Shown here: positions 52,759 through 64,000 of the stretch, piece after piece | Numbering within the stretch: position 1 is the stretch's first letter | How the letters are laid out: every line of letters begins with the position of its first letter | NCBI RefSeq assembly: GCF_031834615.1 | Contig: NZ_CP115543.1 | Coordinates: forward strand, 1,871,001-1,935,000 | Length of the DNA: 64,000 nt | Origin: Stenotrophomonas aracearum | GTDB taxonomy: Bacteria > Pseudomonadota > Gammaproteobacteria > Xanthomonadales > Xanthomonadaceae | Direction: 5' to 3' | The notes under the pieces: model-generated | What the model was told of the DNA's origin: nothing | Seen by the model: the letters and a program-made list of their open reading frames with translations, nothing else | The model's database searches: none | Translations under genes and position numbers: made by a program

Positions 52759-55233
52759 GTGGACCAAGGCATCATCGCGAGTCTGCTGCAGCACCCCCTG
52801 GCGTCGGCCCTGGTGATCCTGGACCGCAACGGGCGCCCGCTGGCCGCCAATCCGGCCGCGCGCGAGCACGGGCTGCCGGCCACGGTGGCGGCCTATGGCG
52901 CGCTGCTGGAGGACCTGCGCCTGCTGGCGGCCGATGGCGGCCTTGTGCCGTGCCAGCTGCCGGGCGGTCCGCACGGCCGCTTCGACGGCTGGATGCGTGC
53001 GGTGCACGACGCCGGTGGCAACCTGCTGGCCTTCACGCTGAGTGTGCCCGAGCCGGTTGTGGCTGACACCCGCGCGGCGCCGGCTGACCTGCAGGCGCAG
53101 GCGCAGATGGAAGCCCTGCTGCGTGAGCAGCAGGTGCACCTGCGCGAAGCCCAGCGCATCGCCAGCATGGGCAGCTGGTCGTGGGATCCGGCCAGCCGCC
53201 AGTTCTGGTGGTCGCCGGAATTCCGGGCCCTGCTGGGCGCGGGCCACGCACCGCTGGGCGGCCGCCGGCATTGGCTGCGGCAGCTCGAAACGCGCTCGCG
53301 CGGCCTGCTGCGCCAGGCCTGGCGGCGCATGCTGCGCGACGGCAAGCCGAGCACGTTGGCGCTGGAGCTGCCGCGCGGTGCGGAAGGCATGCGGCACCTG
53401 CGGCTGTGGCTGCAGCCGCTGCTGGGCCCGGACGGGCATATCCAGCGCGTGCTGGGCCAGGTCCAGGACATCACCGAACAGCACCAGACCGACGCGCTGA
53501 TCCGCTGGCGCACCGAACTGCTCAACCGCGTCTCGGCCCTGGGCCGGATCGGCGGTTGCGAGATCGACGTGCTCACCCGGCACACGCAGTGGACCGAGGA
53601 GTGCTACCGCATCCACGGCCTGCGCAAGGAGCCCATCACCCTCGACCAGGTCCTGGCGCTGTACACCCAGGACTCGCGCGACGCGTTCGAAGCGGCGCTG
53701 GCGCGGATCGCGGCCGGCGGCCTGCCCGAACAGCTGGACCTGTGCTTCTACCGCCAGTCCGGCCTGCGGGTCTGGGTCCAGGTGCTGATCGAGCTGGACC
53801 ACCGCGACGGCCTGCCGACGCGCTACGTGGTGCTGTTCCGTGACATCACCCGCGAGCGTGAAGCCAGCGAACGGATCGAGCTGCTGGCCCACTACGACCT
53901 GCTCACCGGCCTGCCCAACCGCATGCTGCTGCGCGAGCAGACCGCCGACGCCATCGAGGAAGCGCGCGACCGTGGCGCCGCGCTGGCGATGCTGTTCATT
54001 GATCTGGACGGCTTCAAGACCATCAACGACACCTTCGGCCACGCCACCGGCGATGCGCTGCTCAAGGCCGCCGCGGCGCGCCTGCACCAGGTGCTGCGCA
54101 ATGCCGACCTGTTCGGGCGGTTCAACGGCGATGAATTCATCGTGGTGCTGCGCGACCTGGCCGACCCGGAAGACGCCGGCCATGTGGCGCGCAAGCTGAT
54201 CGCCTCGCTGGCCGAACCGCTGCAGCGCGGCGAAACGACCCTGAAGGTAGGCGCCAGCGTGGGCATTGCCATGCTGGACGACGAGCACGGCGATTTCGAC
54301 ACGCTGCTGCGGGCGGCCGACGCCGCGATGTACGCGGCCAAGGAAGCCGGGCGCAATACCTGGCAGTACTACAGTCAGGACGCCCTGCTGCGGATCCAGC
54401 GCAGGCTGGAGATCGAACATGCGTTGCTGGGGGCGATCGAGCGCGAGGAGTTCAGCCTGGCCTACCAGCCACTGCTGCACGCCGCGCACGACCAGCCGCC
54501 GGCGATTGAGGCGCTGCTGCGCTGGCATCGTCCGGGCATCGGCTATTGCAGCCCGGCCGAGTTCATTCCGATTGCCGAGAAATGCGGTGAGATCGTGCGC
54601 ATCGGCGACTGGGTGCTGGCCGAGGCCTGCCGCCAGGCGGCGGCGTGGGACCGTGCCGGCCTGCAGTTCGATCGCATTGCGGTGAACGTCTCGGCCGTGC
54701 AGCTGCGCGACCGGGGCTTTGCCGAGCGGGTGATCGATACCTGCCATGCGCATGGCTGGCCGCCGCAGCGGCTGGAGCTGGAACTGACCGAGTCGGCGCT
54801 GATCCGCGACACCGACGTGCTGCGGCATTGTTTCGACGTGCTGGAACGGCACGGGGTGCCGCTGGCGGTGGACGACTTCGGTACCGGGTTCTCCAACCTG
54901 CATTACCTCAACCGCTTCCCGGTCGGCCGCCTGAAGATCGACCGCAGCTTCGTGCAGGGCATGTTGCACGACACCGGTACTGCCGAGGTCACCCAGGCGA
55001 TCGTGCACCTGGGGCATGCATTGGGCATGAAGGTGGTGGCTGAAGGCGTGGAAACCGAGCAGGAAGAGGCGATGCTGCGCCGCCAGGGGTGCGACGAGAT
55101 CCAGGGGTATCTGTATTCCCGGCCGTTGACCCCGCGGGACCTGGCGCACTGGTTGCGGCAGGGTGGGGCGCAGGGGCAATTGTCGCTGGCTGGGGCCGCG
55201 ATGGATGCCGTGCGGATTCCGGTTTCTCCGTAA
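52759..55233 (+). CDS. PAS-GGDEF-EAL protein (probable cyclic-di-GMP phosphodiesterase)
   Basis: A soluble 824-residue protein from GTG 52759. Two or three PAS-like regions (about 5-110, 125-245, 255-370) precede a GGDEF domain reading NGDEF at 456-460, a change that often marks loss of cyclase activity. The EAL domain (584-586) is complete, with ELTESAL, VDDFGTGFS, KIDRSF, AEGVET and QGYLYS. It is divergent from the RavS-like kinase gene. Confidence 0.93.
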   Translation: MDQGIIASLLQHPLASALVILDRNGRPLAANPAAREHGLPATVAAYGALLEDLRLLAADGGLVPCQLPGGPHGRFDGWMRAVHDAGGNLLAFTLSVPEPVVADTRAAPADLQAQAQMEALLREQQVHLREAQRIASMGSWSWDPASRQFWWSPEFRALLGAGHAPLGGRRHWLRQLETRSRGLLRQAWRRMLRDGKPSTLALELPRGAEGMRHLRLWLQPLLGPDGHIQRVLGQVQDITEQHQTDALIRWRTELLNRVSALGRIGGCEIDVLTRHTQWTEECYRIHGLRKEPITLDQVLALYTQDSRDAFEAALARIAAGGLPEQLDLCFYRQSGLRVWVQVLIELDHRDGLPTRYVVLFRDITREREASERIELLAHYDLLTGLPNRMLLREQTADAIEEARDRGAALAMLFIDLDGFKTINDTFGHATGDALLKAAAARLHQVLRNADLFGRFNGDEFIVVLRDLADPEDAGHVARKLIASLAEPLQRGETTLKVGASVGIAMLDDEHGDFDTLLRAADAAMYAAKEAGRNTWQYYSQDALLRIQRRLEIEHALLGAIEREEFSLAYQPLLHAAHDQPPAIEALLRWHRPGIGYCSPAEFIPIAEKCGEIVRIGDWVLAEACRQAAAWDRAGLQFDRIAVNVSAVQLRDRGFAERVIDTCHAHGWPPQRLELELTESALIRDTDVLRHCFDVLERHGVPLAVDDFGTGFSNLHYLNRFPVGRLKIDRSFVQGMLHDTGTAEVTQAIVHLGHALGMKVVAEGVETEQEEAMLRRQGCDEIQGYLYSRPLTPRDLAHWLRQGGAQGQLSLAGAAMDAVRIPVSP

Positions 55234-55253
55234 GACACGGGGCCGTCAGGAGC

Positions 55254-55276
55254 GGCCGGGCAGAGCCCGGCGCTAC
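55254..55276 (-). repeat. SMAG-like GTAG palindrome overlapping a stop codon
   Basis: The minus strand reads GTAGCGCCGGGCTCTGCCCG and closes GCC. The TAG of its GTAG head is the stop codon of the small ORF at 55273-55548. Confidence 0.85.
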
Positions 55277-55548
55277 GTGGCTTCGGTCCGTTGACCGGAG
55301 GCCATGACATCAGGGCCCGACAGGCCCATATCCCATCCCAGCCACGCCAACGTCGGATCCAGGCGTGGTTCGTCTTTTGCGTTCCCCGCCATCCCTGCCA
55401 ATTCCGCCTGCGCCATCTGTTCCAGCGCCGCCAGCAATGCGCGTCCGCTCAGCGGCGCGGCCGGCGCCGGGGCGGGGTGGGGCACGTCGGCAGGCGCGTC
55501 GCTGGCGGCGCCTTGCGGTACGTGGTGGGGATGAGTGTTCAACAGCAT
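55273..55548 (-). CDS. Small protein of unknown function
   Basis: A 91-residue ORF without a recognised domain. The N-terminal third is Pro/Ala/His-rich, the middle is a helix (GRALLAALEQMAQAELAGMAG) and the end contains LAWLGWDMGLSG. No signal peptide or strong ribosome site is visible. Its stop codon is the TAG of a GTAG repeat. It is downstream of the chemoreceptor, beyond a hairpin. It may be real, but composition alone does not prove it. Confidence 0.5.
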   Translation of the reverse strand: MLLNTHPHHVPQGAASDAPADVPHPAPAPAAPLSGRALLAALEQMAQAELAGMAGNAKDEPRLDPTLAWLGWDMGLSGPDVMASGQRTEAT

Positions 55549-55587
55549 CGGTCGGTCATCTACACGTAGGCGGAAAGGTCACACACG

Positions 55588-55614
55588 CGAAAGCCCCGGC
55601 AGTGCCGGGGCTTC
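55588..55614. terminator. Hairpin terminator after the chemoreceptor gene
   Basis: CGAAGCCCCGGC/GCCGGGGCTTTCG on the minus strand forms a strong stem about 30 bases past the stop; only three T residues follow. The plus strand shows GTTTT shortly after. Confidence 0.65.
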
Positions 55615-55645
55615 GCGTTTTGCCGTTGCCGGCAACCCTCATCGA

Positions 55646-56836
55646 TCAGAACAGTTCCACCGCACCGGCGGCCATGCTCTGCTGGCTCACCGGCTTGTGC
55701 GGCGGGCGCTCCCACTCGCTGCGCATGTCGCGCAGGCGGTTGCCGGTGCGCTGCAGGGCGGTGGCCACTTCGGCGTCGAACACACCGCCATTCCTGTGCA
55801 GCAGTTCCTGCAGGCCGACCGCTTCGCGGTTGATCGAGGTCAGGCGGTCCAGGTGGGTGTGCACGCCGCCCAGGGCCTGGGTGGCGATGTCCTCGAACTG
55901 CAGGGCGCGCACCGCTTCGGCCACGCTGCTGTCGATGGCACGGCCGCACTCCGAGATCTCGCGCATGCCGTCACCCAGCGAGGCGTTGATCTGGGCCACG
56001 TTGTCCAGCATCGCCGCCGCTTCGTGGCGGGCTTCGCGGGAACGGTCCATGTCGCGCGAGGCCATGTTGGAGACCGTCTCGCGGACCTTGGCGATGGCGT
56101 CCTTGGAGCTGTGCGCCAGCTTGCGGATCTGCTCGTTGAAGGTGGTGGAGCGCTCGGACAGGTTGCGCACTTCGTCGGCCACCACCGCGAAGCCACGACC
56201 GGCTTCACCGGCACGGGCCGCTTCGATGGCCGCGTTCAGGGCGAGCAGGTTGGTCTGGTCGGCAATCGACTTGACGTCTTCCAGCAGCGAGAAAATGCCG
56301 TCCAGGTGCTGCGCCATCTGGTCGATGTGCTGCACGGTGGTGCTGCTCTGGCCGCTCACCTGTTCCAGCGCTTCCACCAGCTGCTCCATGCGCTGGCTGG
56401 CGTGCTGGGCGAAGCGGGCCACGTCGACACCGGCGCCGCCGTCTTCACCGGCGCGGTCGACGATGCGGGCCAGCGCCTGGCTCTGCTGGCGCGACTTGCG
56501 GTTCATGGCGTCGAAGCTGCCGCCGAGGCCGGCCACGGCCTGGCGGATCAGGTCACGGGCGCGTTCGATCTCGCCGCGCGATCCGTCGATTTCGTTGCCG
56601 ACGAACGTCCGCAGCTCGGTCAGCAGCTGGTCCTGTTCGCGCATCATGCGGGCATGTTCGGGCGAGCGCTGGGCCTGGGCGCGGACGGTCCACCAGGCAA
56701 AGCCCAGCCAGCTGAGCGTCATCGTGGTCAGGATCGCCCAGGTCAGGGCGGCCGGCCAGGCGAAGCCGATGGCGAAGGGAAGCAGCAGGGTCAGGACCAG
56801 GGGAGCGGCCAGACTAGTGAAAAGGCGTGAGTACAT
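55646..56836 (-). CDS. Methyl-accepting chemotaxis protein without periplasmic domain
   Basis: A 396-residue chemoreceptor. Two adjoining membrane helices (about 8-28 and 31-50) leave almost no periplasmic loop, so it probably senses a membrane or internal signal. The signalling tip is intact ([20 protein letters not shown], then [14 protein letters not shown]). There is no C-terminal NWETF-type tether. The start ATG at 56836 is 30 bases from a sigma-28 promoter, which ties it to the flagellar regulon. Confidence 0.94.
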   Translation of the reverse strand: MYSRLFTSLAAPLVLTLLLPFAIGFAWPAALTWAILTTMTLSWLGFAWWTVRAQAQRSPEHARMMREQDQLLTELRTFVGNEIDGSRGEIERARDLIRQAVAGLGGSFDAMNRKSRQQSQALARIVDRAGEDGGAGVDVARFAQHASQRMEQLVEALEQVSGQSSTTVQHIDQMAQHLDGIFSLLEDVKSIADQTNLLALNAAIEAARAGEAGRGFAVVADEVRNLSERSTTFNEQIRKLAHSSKDAIAKVRETVSNMASRDMDRSREARHEAAAMLDNVAQINASLGDGMREISECGRAIDSSVAEAVRALQFEDIATQALGGVHTHLDRLTSINREAVGLQELLHRNGGVFDAEVATALQRTGNRLRDMRSEWERPPHKPVSQQSMAAGAVELF

Positions 56837-56865
56837 AAACGTTCTCGGGGAGGTGCACGGAGAAT

Positions 56866-56892
56866 GTATCGGCCGTGCCCCCGGGAGCTTTA
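56866..56892 (-). promoter_or_regulatory. Sigma-28 (FliA) promoter of the chemoreceptor gene
   Basis: The minus strand has TAAAGCTC, 11 bases, then GCCGATAC, a close match to TAAAGTTT-N11-GCCGATAA. Confidence 0.87.
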
Positions 56893-56929
56893 GTCGGTGT
56901 GTGCGGATTTCGTGCTTCGGGCGCATTGC

Positions 56930-56952
56930 AGCCACGCAGGGCGTGGCTCTAC
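56930..56952 (-). repeat. SMAG-like GTAG palindrome
   Basis: The minus strand reads GTAGAGCCACGCCCTGCG then TGGCT, identical to the 6347 and 21431 copies. It sits three bases past the hflD stop. Confidence 0.85.
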
Positions 56953-56955
56953 CGG

Positions 56956-57570
56956 TCAACGCAGCTGACGATCCACCGCTTCGATCATCGCCTTGCGCGA
57001 GATCAGGAAATCCCAGTACTGGCCGCCGGTCTGGCGCCACAGCACCGCCGAGCGCACCGCCGCCAGCAGCAGGGCGCGGATCTCGGCCACCACCCCGGCC
57101 TGGCCCAGGTAGTGCGGGTTGCCCTGCACCATCACGCGCGGCTTGAGGTGGCTGATGGTGTCGGCATACAGGCCGCCCAGGCTGCCCAGCACGTCCGGGT
57201 GGGCGCTGTCGTTCAGTTCCAGCGCCTGGCGACGGGCACGCGCGATGCCCTGGCTGACCTGCTCGACCACCGCGTGCTCACGCACGAAACGGCGCTCCAG
57301 CTGCAGCACCGCCAGCGCCAGCCGCGGCAGGATCTCGTCCTGGCCCTGGCTGCGGAAATAGTTGTGCAGGAGGCGCAGGCCCGGGGCCACGTTGGCCGCG
57401 CTGCCATACACGGCCTGCGGGCTGTCGGCGTCGATCCGGAATACGCTGTCGATCGCGGTGCGGACCACGCTGGCCTCGGAATGGCCGGTTTCGGCGATGC
57501 GGCGCACCTGCTGCAGCGCCTGGGCGATGCCAGCCAGGGCAAGGACGCGGTCGTCGATCGAAAAACTCAT
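56956..57570 (-). CDS. hflD: High frequency lysogenization protein HflD homologue
   Basis: A 204-residue peripheral membrane protein, all helical, in the family that in E. coli modulates lambda CII. The signature [20 protein letters not shown] and the [20 protein letters not shown] segment are present. It overlaps mnmA by 4 bases, in the conserved nudJ-mnmA-hflD arrangement of gammaproteobacteria. Confidence 0.95.
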   Translation of the reverse strand: MSFSIDDRVLALAGIAQALQQVRRIAETGHSEASVVRTAIDSVFRIDADSPQAVYGSAANVAPGLRLLHNYFRSQGQDEILPRLALAVLQLERRFVREHAVVEQVSQGIARARRQALELNDSAHPDVLGSLGGLYADTISHLKPRVMVQGNPHYLGQAGVVAEIRALLLAAVRSAVLWRQTGGQYWDFLISRKAMIEAVDRQLR

Positions 57571-58706
57571 GCAGCAGATACCTCGAAGGGGGAAGGGGCG
57601 GTGCGCAGGCGCTGTTCCAGCGGCGCGTCGGTGGCGGCGATCACCGCGCCACCCAGGCAGACCTCGTCGTCATACAGCACCAGGGATTGGCCTGGGGTGA
57701 CGGCGCGCTGCGGCCGGGCGAAACGCACGTCCACGCTGCCATCGTCGCGCACACGCACGGTGCAGGGCTCGTCCGGCTGGCGGTAACGGGTCTGCGCGGT
57801 GCAGGTGAACTCCCGCGCGGGCGGGGCGCCGGCGATCCAGTGCGCGGTCTCCGAATGCAGCCGGGTCGACTGCAGCCACGGGCTCTCGCGGTCCTGGTCG
57901 ACGTACAGCACATTGCTGGCCACGTCCTTGCCCACCACGTACCACGGCGCCGCCGGGCGGCCGCGCACGCCGCCGATGTTCAGGCCCTCGCGCTGGCCCA
58001 GGGTGAAATAGAACACGCCCGGGTGCTCGGCGATGACGGTGCCGTCCGGGTCCTGGATCTGCCCGCTGCGCGCCGGCAGGTAGCGGCCCAGGAACTCGCG
58101 GAAGTCGCGCTCGCCGATGAAGCAGATGCCGGTGGAGTCCTTCTTGGCATGCGTGGGCAGGCGCGCGTCGCGGGCGATCCGGCGCAGGTCGTTCTTCTGC
58201 AGGTCGCCGATCGGGAACAGGGTCGCGGCCAGCTGGGCCTGGCCCAGCTGGTGCAGGAAATAGCTCTGGTCCTTGCTGCGGTCGGCACCGCGCAGCAGCG
58301 CCCAATGCCCACCGACCTTGGCCACGCGGGCATAGTGGCCGGTGGCGATGCGTTCGGCGCCGAGTTCGCGGGCCGCGTCCAGGAAGTGCTTGAACTTCAC
58401 TTCGCGGTTGCACAGCACGTCCGGGTTCGGCGTGCGCCCGGCGGCGTACTCGGCCAGGAAGTGCTCGAACACGCCCTGCCAGTACTCGCTGGAGAAGTCG
58501 CGGAAATGGAACGGAATGTCGAGCAGGCCGCACACCGCGACCGCGTCGCGGCGGTCGTCCTCGGCGCGGCAGTCGCCGCTGCCGTCATCGGCCCAGTTCT
58601 GCATGAACAGACCGGCCACCGGCTCGCCCTGCTGGACCAGGCGCCAGGCCGCGACCGACGAGTCCACGCCACCGGAGACGCCGACCATGATGCGCGGGGT
58701 GCTCAT
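57567..58706 (-). CDS. mnmA: tRNA-specific 2-thiouridylase MnmA
   Basis: Adds the 2-thio group at uridine 34 of Lys, Glu and Gln tRNAs. It has 379 residues: the PP-loop GVSGGVDSS at 9-17, catalytic Cys 99 (NPDVLCN) and Cys 195 ([12 protein letters not shown]). AAGGAGA precedes the ATG at 58706. It overlaps nudJ upstream and hflD downstream. Confidence 0.98.
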   Translation of the reverse strand: MSTPRIMVGVSGGVDSSVAAWRLVQQGEPVAGLFMQNWADDGSGDCRAEDDRRDAVAVCGLLDIPFHFRDFSSEYWQGVFEHFLAEYAAGRTPNPDVLCNREVKFKHFLDAARELGAERIATGHYARVAKVGGHWALLRGADRSKDQSYFLHQLGQAQLAATLFPIGDLQKNDLRRIARDARLPTHAKKDSTGICFIGERDFREFLGRYLPARSGQIQDPDGTVIAEHPGVFYFTLGQREGLNIGGVRGRPAAPWYVVGKDVASNVLYVDQDRESPWLQSTRLHSETAHWIAGAPPAREFTCTAQTRYRQPDEPCTVRVRDDGSVDVRFARPQRAVTPGQSLVLYDDEVCLGGAVIAATDAPLEQRLRTAPSPFEVSAA

Positions 58707-59164
58707 GCGATCTCCTTGACGATCGAAAGGGGGTGGCGCTGGCCGGCCAGGAAGTCGGAAACGACCTCCCAGACCAGCGGACTGCGCAGCCGCGTCGGGT
58801 CGGCCCGGAGCTGGGCCGGGTCCAGCCACAGCGCGCGCAGGATGCCGGTGTCCAGCGGCCGCGCCGGATCATGCGCGACCGGCTCGGCCACGTAGGCGAA
58901 GCGCAGGAACGGCGTGCCGTCCGGTGCGGTCCACTGGTAGGTACCGATGAAGGCGGTCAGTCGTACCGTCCAGCCGGTTTCTTCCAGGGTTTCGCGCAGC
59001 GCGGCGCCAGCCAGGCTTTCGCCGGGTTCCAGGTGGCCGGCCGGCTGGTTGAGCACGGCGCGTCCGTCGATGGCTTCTTCCACCAGCAACAGCTGCCCGT
59101 CGCGTACCACCACGGTGGCCACGGTCACATGCGGCGTCCAGCGGGTGTCCTGCGCTGCGTCCAC
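58703..59164 (-). CDS. nudJ: Nudix hydrolase, NudJ-like
   Basis: A 153-residue Nudix hydrolase. The Nudix box is complete ([20 protein letters not shown], followed by TGW). Position directly before mnmA and hflD, with 4-base overlap, matches NudJ, a nucleoside tri-/diphosphate and HMP-PP phosphatase in E. coli. The exact substrate here is not shown. Confidence 0.92.
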   Translation of the reverse strand: MDAAQDTRWTPHVTVATVVVRDGQLLLVEEAIDGRAVLNQPAGHLEPGESLAGAALRETLEETGWTVRLTAFIGTYQWTAPDGTPFLRFAYVAEPVAHDPARPLDTGILRALWLDPAQLRADPTRLRSPLVWEVVSDFLAGQRHPLSIVKEIA

Positions 59165-59165
59165 G

Positions 59166-59630
59166 TCAGTACTCGTCCGTTCCAGTCAGTTCGGCTTCCA
59201 TCGCATCGGCGGTATTCGTGGCGGCCTCGATGGCGTCGCCCAGGGCCTGCGCGCCAGCGTTGGCGTCCACCTTCACAACGAACATCGCCAGCGTGTCCTG
59301 TTTCACCCAGCCGCCCAGTTTGGCGTCCTGCGAATCTTCCAGCAGGCGGTTGGCGACCTCGGCCGGGAACGCGCCGGAAGCCGCCTTGTAACCGGGCGAC
59401 CAGACCTCGCGGATCCGGTGCTCGCCGTAGGTTTCCACCGCCGAGCGCACGAACACCAGCTGGGTGCGGCCGCCTTCCACGTCGAACACCAGCTTGTAAT
59501 CGCCGTCCTCGTCGATCTCATATGGGTATTTGAGCGTATCCAGCACCTTGCCGATGGACGGATCCGGCGTGGCCGCATGGGCCCCGGACACGGCAGTGGC
59601 CAGCAGCAGCGCGGCGACGGTCGTTCTCAT
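59166..59630 (-). CDS. Secreted protein of unknown function
   Basis: A 154-residue protein with a signal peptide (residues 1-19, ending GAHA). The mature part is beta-rich with YPYEIDEDGDYKLVFDVE and a helical C-terminus containing WVKQDTLAMFVVKVDANAG. It resembles a small periplasmic sensor-like fold, but I do not recognise the family. The ATG at 59630 has AAGG upstream. It is one base from nudJ, so it is probably co-transcribed. Confidence 0.85.
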   Translation of the reverse strand: MRTTVAALLLATAVSGAHAATPDPSIGKVLDTLKYPYEIDEDGDYKLVFDVEGGRTQLVFVRSAVETYGEHRIREVWSPGYKAASGAFPAEVANRLLEDSQDAKLGGWVKQDTLAMFVVKVDANAGAQALGDAIEAATNTADAMEAELTGTDEY

Positions 59631-59724
59631 GAAAACCTTGTGAATGTCTCGTTGCATGCGGGGATTGTGACGGGGGCAGGGGGCCAACGTCCAATCCGGC
59701 GGGTCCGGCGGCTATAATGTCCGG

Positions 59725-60054
59725 ATGCCTCGCGAGCCCTCCCAAGACCCCCATCACGACCACGGCGTAGCGCTGGAACCGGCCCGGCCGGAGGTCGCGC
59801 CGCCGCCGTTCTACCAGGTGATGCTGTTGAACGACGACTACACCCCGATGGATTTCGTGGTGACCGTGCTGCAGCACTTCTTCTCCATGGACCTTGAAAA
59901 GGCCACCCAGGTGATGCTCAACGTGCACACCCGCGGCCGTGGGGTATGCGGGGTATTCACCCGCGAGGTCGCCGAATCGAAGGTGGCCCAGGTCAACGAG
60001 TTCTCCCGAATGAACCAGCACCCGCTGCTGTGCACGATGGAAAAGGCCGGGTAA
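59725..60054 (+). CDS. clpS: ClpAP adaptor ClpS
   Basis: N-end-rule adaptor, 109 residues. The substrate pocket motif [13 protein letters not shown] (34-46) and [19 protein letters not shown] are typical. It is followed by clpA after 364 bases, the usual partner pair. Confidence 0.97.
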   Translation: MPREPSQDPHHDHGVALEPARPEVAPPPFYQVMLLNDDYTPMDFVVTVLQHFFSMDLEKATQVMLNVHTRGRGVCGVFTREVAESKVAQVNEFSRMNQHPLLCTMEKAG

Positions 60055-60418
60055 TTTGGGATTTTGCAGGCGTTTGGGCGGCTTCGGTCATGTCTAAACG
60101 CCGGTGGGATTGTCCCGATTTCGTGCGTTTTCGACTTCGGGTGCTTGAGCCGCGCTGCGCGCGGTGTCCGGCCAGCGGCCGGACCTACGAATTCTTCCGA
60201 ACGGAATAGGATCGGGACACGTCGGTACGGGCCCATCCGGATTGCGCGGCCCGCATGGCCGGTTCCATCCCCGGCGAGCGTCCTTCCGGGTAACGGCACC
60301 GGGGCTCTGGGGAGCGCCCGCGTGAGTACTAACGCCGTCTGAACGCACTGATCCGCTAGGGTGATGGAAATTGAGCAGGTAGGCCGCATATTGTTCACAA
60401 CTGCCGCCGGAGTAGAAC
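60055..60418. other. Long gap between clpS and clpA
   Basis: The 364 bases hold a GTAG palindrome (60167-60188) and otherwise no gene, RNA or convincing promoter that I can recognise. The clpA ribosome site GGAG sits about ten bases before its ATG. Confidence 0.6.
60167..60188 (-). repeat. SMAG-like GTAG palindrome
   Basis: The minus strand reads GTAGGTCCGGCCGCTGGCCG and ends GA: a TCCGGCC/GGCCGGA stem headed by GTAG. Confidence 0.8.
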
Positions 60419-62701
<2,283 letters not shown>

Positions 62702-62726
62702 CCTGCGGACGCTGATCGAAGATCGG

Positions 62727-62753
62727 AAAAACGCCCCTTACGGGGCGTTTTTT
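62727..62753. terminator. Bidirectional rho-independent terminator
   Basis: AAAAACGCCCC-TTA-CGGGGCGTTTTTT has T-runs on both strands. It serves clpA from the left and the secreted protein gene from the right. Confidence 0.92.
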
Positions 62754-62766
62754 CTGGGCGGTGTCT

Positions 62767-63138
62767 TCAGCGCGCGCGGCGCGTGAATACCTCGGCAGTG
62801 ATGGGTTGCACCGCAGTGACCTCGCAGGACTGCGAATCGGTGCGCAGCTTGCTGCCGCCGGCGCCGCAGAGCTGGCCTTGGTGATCGGGGGTGACGAATT
62901 CCACCTTGCGCGAGGTGGCGGCGCTGCTGCACGAGCGGGCGAAACGGACCAGGTAGTGGTCGCTGCCGTTCTGCAGCAGGATGCTTTCAGCGGCGCTCCT
63001 GCGAACCACCTGGTGGTCGGGGGCCAGCGCGATGCAGTCGGAACCGGCGGCAGCAGCCGTGTCGGGTGCGGTCTGTGCCGACGCCGAGCCGGCAGCGGTG
63101 GCGACAACCAGCAGGCACAGCGGGATCAGGGTTTTCAT
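62767..63138 (-). CDS. Small secreted protein of unknown function
   Basis: A 123-residue protein with a signal peptide (residues 1-21, ending SASA) and three cysteines in the mature part (in DCIAL, SCSSA, LCGAG, SCEVT contexts). Two disulfides are possible. I do not recognise the family. It ends at the bidirectional terminator shared with clpA, and 217 bases separate it from infA. Confidence 0.85.
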   Translation of the reverse strand: MKTLIPLCLLVVATAAGSASAQTAPDTAAAAGSDCIALAPDHQVVRRSAAESILLQNGSDHYLVRFARSCSSAATSRKVEFVTPDHQGQLCGAGGSKLRTDSQSCEVTAVQPITAEVFTRRAR

Positions 63139-63298
63139 GTCGGGGGCCGGGATGTGGCGGTCCGGAGCGGACCGGATACCACCATGCCTGTGCGCGGCGG
63201 CAGGCGAATCTGCATCAAGGCAGGCTGACTGATGTCAGGGTGAAGGCGGTCAGGGTGACTGTTGGCCTACCTGGACAGGCTGAATGGCGCCCACGCAG

Positions 63299-63322
63299 AA
63301 AGGCCAGCACGGGGCTGGCCTT
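63299..63322 (-). terminator. Likely terminator of infA
   Basis: The minus strand has AAGGCCAGC/GCTGGCCTT with a 5-base loop followed by TCT, 33 bases past the infA stop. Confidence 0.65.
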
Positions 63323-63355
63323 CGAACGCGTCTTCCGCAGAAGCCGCCTTACCGC

Positions 63356-63574
63356 TTACTTCATGCGGTAGGTAATGCGACCCTTGGTCAGGTCGTACGG
63401 CGTCATTTCAACCTTGACGCGGTCGCCGGTCAGGATGCGGATGTAGTTCTTGCGCATGCGGCCGGAGATATGGGCAATGATTTCATGCCCGTTTTCCAGT
63501 CGAACGCGGAAAGTGGTGTTCGGCAGCGTCTCGCTGACGGTGCCTTCGAACTCGATGGAGTCGTCTTTCGACAT
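63356..63574 (-). CDS. infA: Translation initiation factor IF-1
   Basis: A 72-residue OB-fold factor. [19 protein letters not shown] and [20 protein letters not shown] are diagnostic. The ATG at 63574 gives the standard length. aat lies upstream on the same strand, as in other gammaproteobacteria. Confidence 0.98.
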   Translation of the reverse strand: MSKDDSIEFEGTVSETLPNTTFRVRLENGHEIIAHISGRMRKNYIRILTGDRVKVEMTPYDLTKGRITYRMK

Positions 63575-63711
63575 GTAGTCCTGTGCAGGTCTATAAACGG
63601 CCGAGCTGGCCTTAAGAGCGGGCATTTTACGCAGGTTGGCCCCGGGATGCAAAGTTTGCGTTAACTGGGGGGATAACCGTGGCTCGAACAACCACCGTGG
63701 TCCGATCAACC

Positions 63712-63771
63712 GTAGTGCCGGCCGCCGGCCGGCTCCAGGCGATATCGGGAGCCGGCGGCGGCCGGCACTAC
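63712..63771. repeat. Dimeric SMAG-like element supplying the aat stop codon
   Basis: Inverted GTAG-headed palindromes (GTAGTGCCGGCCGCCGGCCG on both strands) in a 60-base unit. The right GTAG, read on the minus strand, gives the TAG stop of aat at 63768-63770. Confidence 0.85.
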
Positions 63772-64000
63772 GCCGAGGTTGCCGCCGCCTGTGTTCGAAA
63801 CCGGCCGCTCCAACTTTCCGGCGCTTCCGGCATCTGCACCTGCTCCCGCAGCACTCCTAGAAAGCGCTCCCGGGGCCAATGCTCAGCTCCCATGCTCAGC
63901 AGATGGTCGTTCTCAACCTGCGCGTCGATCAGCGGCCAGCCCTGCGACCCCAGATAGTGCGCCAGCCCGGCCAGCGCCACCTTCGAGCCGCCGCTCTCCG
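63768..64000 (-). CDS. aat: Leucyl/phenylalanyl-tRNA-protein transferase, C-terminal part
   Basis: The last 77 residues or so of Aat, which adds Leu or Phe to N-terminal Arg/Lys for ClpS-ClpAP degradation. [15 protein letters not shown] and [21 protein letters not shown] are family motifs. The gene runs off the right edge. It shares a neighbourhood with clpS and clpA, and their pathway. Confidence 0.95.
   Translation of the reverse strand, partial: ESGGSKVALAGLAHYLGSQGWPLIDAQVENDHLLSMGAEHWPRERFLGVLREQVQMPEAPESWSGRFRTQAAATSA

Noticed and set aside
62702..63355. A tRNA gene near infA, as serW in E. coli
   Set aside because: No cloverleaf or tRNA consensus boxes could be found; the hairpins seen are terminators.

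Overview
The window is GC-rich gammaproteobacterial DNA, most likely from Stenotrophomonas or a close relative in the Xanthomonadaceae. The evidence is the flagellar gene order, an rpoN copy inside the flagellar locus, RavS/RavR-like signalling genes beside it, and many GTAG-headed palindromes of the SMAG type described in Stenotrophomonas maltophilia. The genus is inferred from these features, not from a database search.

Positions 1-46000 hold a nearly complete polar flagellum locus, mostly on the minus strand. From left to right it carries flhF (cut by the window edge), flhA and flhB; a DMT-family transporter (plus strand) and an MHYT-GGDEF-EAL protein; fliR-Q-P-O-N-M-L; fliK-J-I-H-G-F-E; a YadA-like trimeric autotransporter; a FleQ-like activator, an orphan receiver and rpoN; a LuxR-type response regulator and a PilZ-like protein; fliT-like, fliS and fliD; four tandem flagellin genes; flgL-K-J-I-H-G-F-E-D-C-B; and cheV. 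On the plus strand flgA, flgM and flgN follow.

Promoter logic can be read directly. Sigma-54 (-24/-12) sites precede fliE, fliL, flgB, flgA, fliD and, more weakly, flgG and flhB. Sigma-28 (FliA) sites precede the first flagellin gene, flgM and the chemoreceptor gene, with a weaker one before fliS. This is a normal hierarchy: FleQ plus RpoN for the hook-basal body, then FliA for filament and chemotaxis. One perfect sigma-54 match at 28789-28804 points the 'wrong' way, into the antisense strand of the flagellin array.

Positions 47500-57000 are a signalling block: a histidine kinase, a GGDEF-EAL-receiver protein with altered catalytic residues, a three-PAS NarX-type kinase, a PAS-GGDEF-EAL protein, a small unknown protein and a short chemoreceptor with a sigma-28 promoter. 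With the MHYT-GGDEF-EAL protein, the PilZ-like protein and FleQ, at least five candidate cyclic-di-GMP-linked proteins sit with the flagellar genes.

Positions 56950-64000 are housekeeping: hflD, mnmA and nudJ; a secreted hypothetical; clpS and clpA; another secreted hypothetical; infA; and the 3' end of aat. No rRNA, tRNA, CRISPR array, insertion sequence or prophage was seen. GTAG palindromes lie between genes, inside two coding regions (flhF, flgI), and supply the stop codons of aat and a small ORF.
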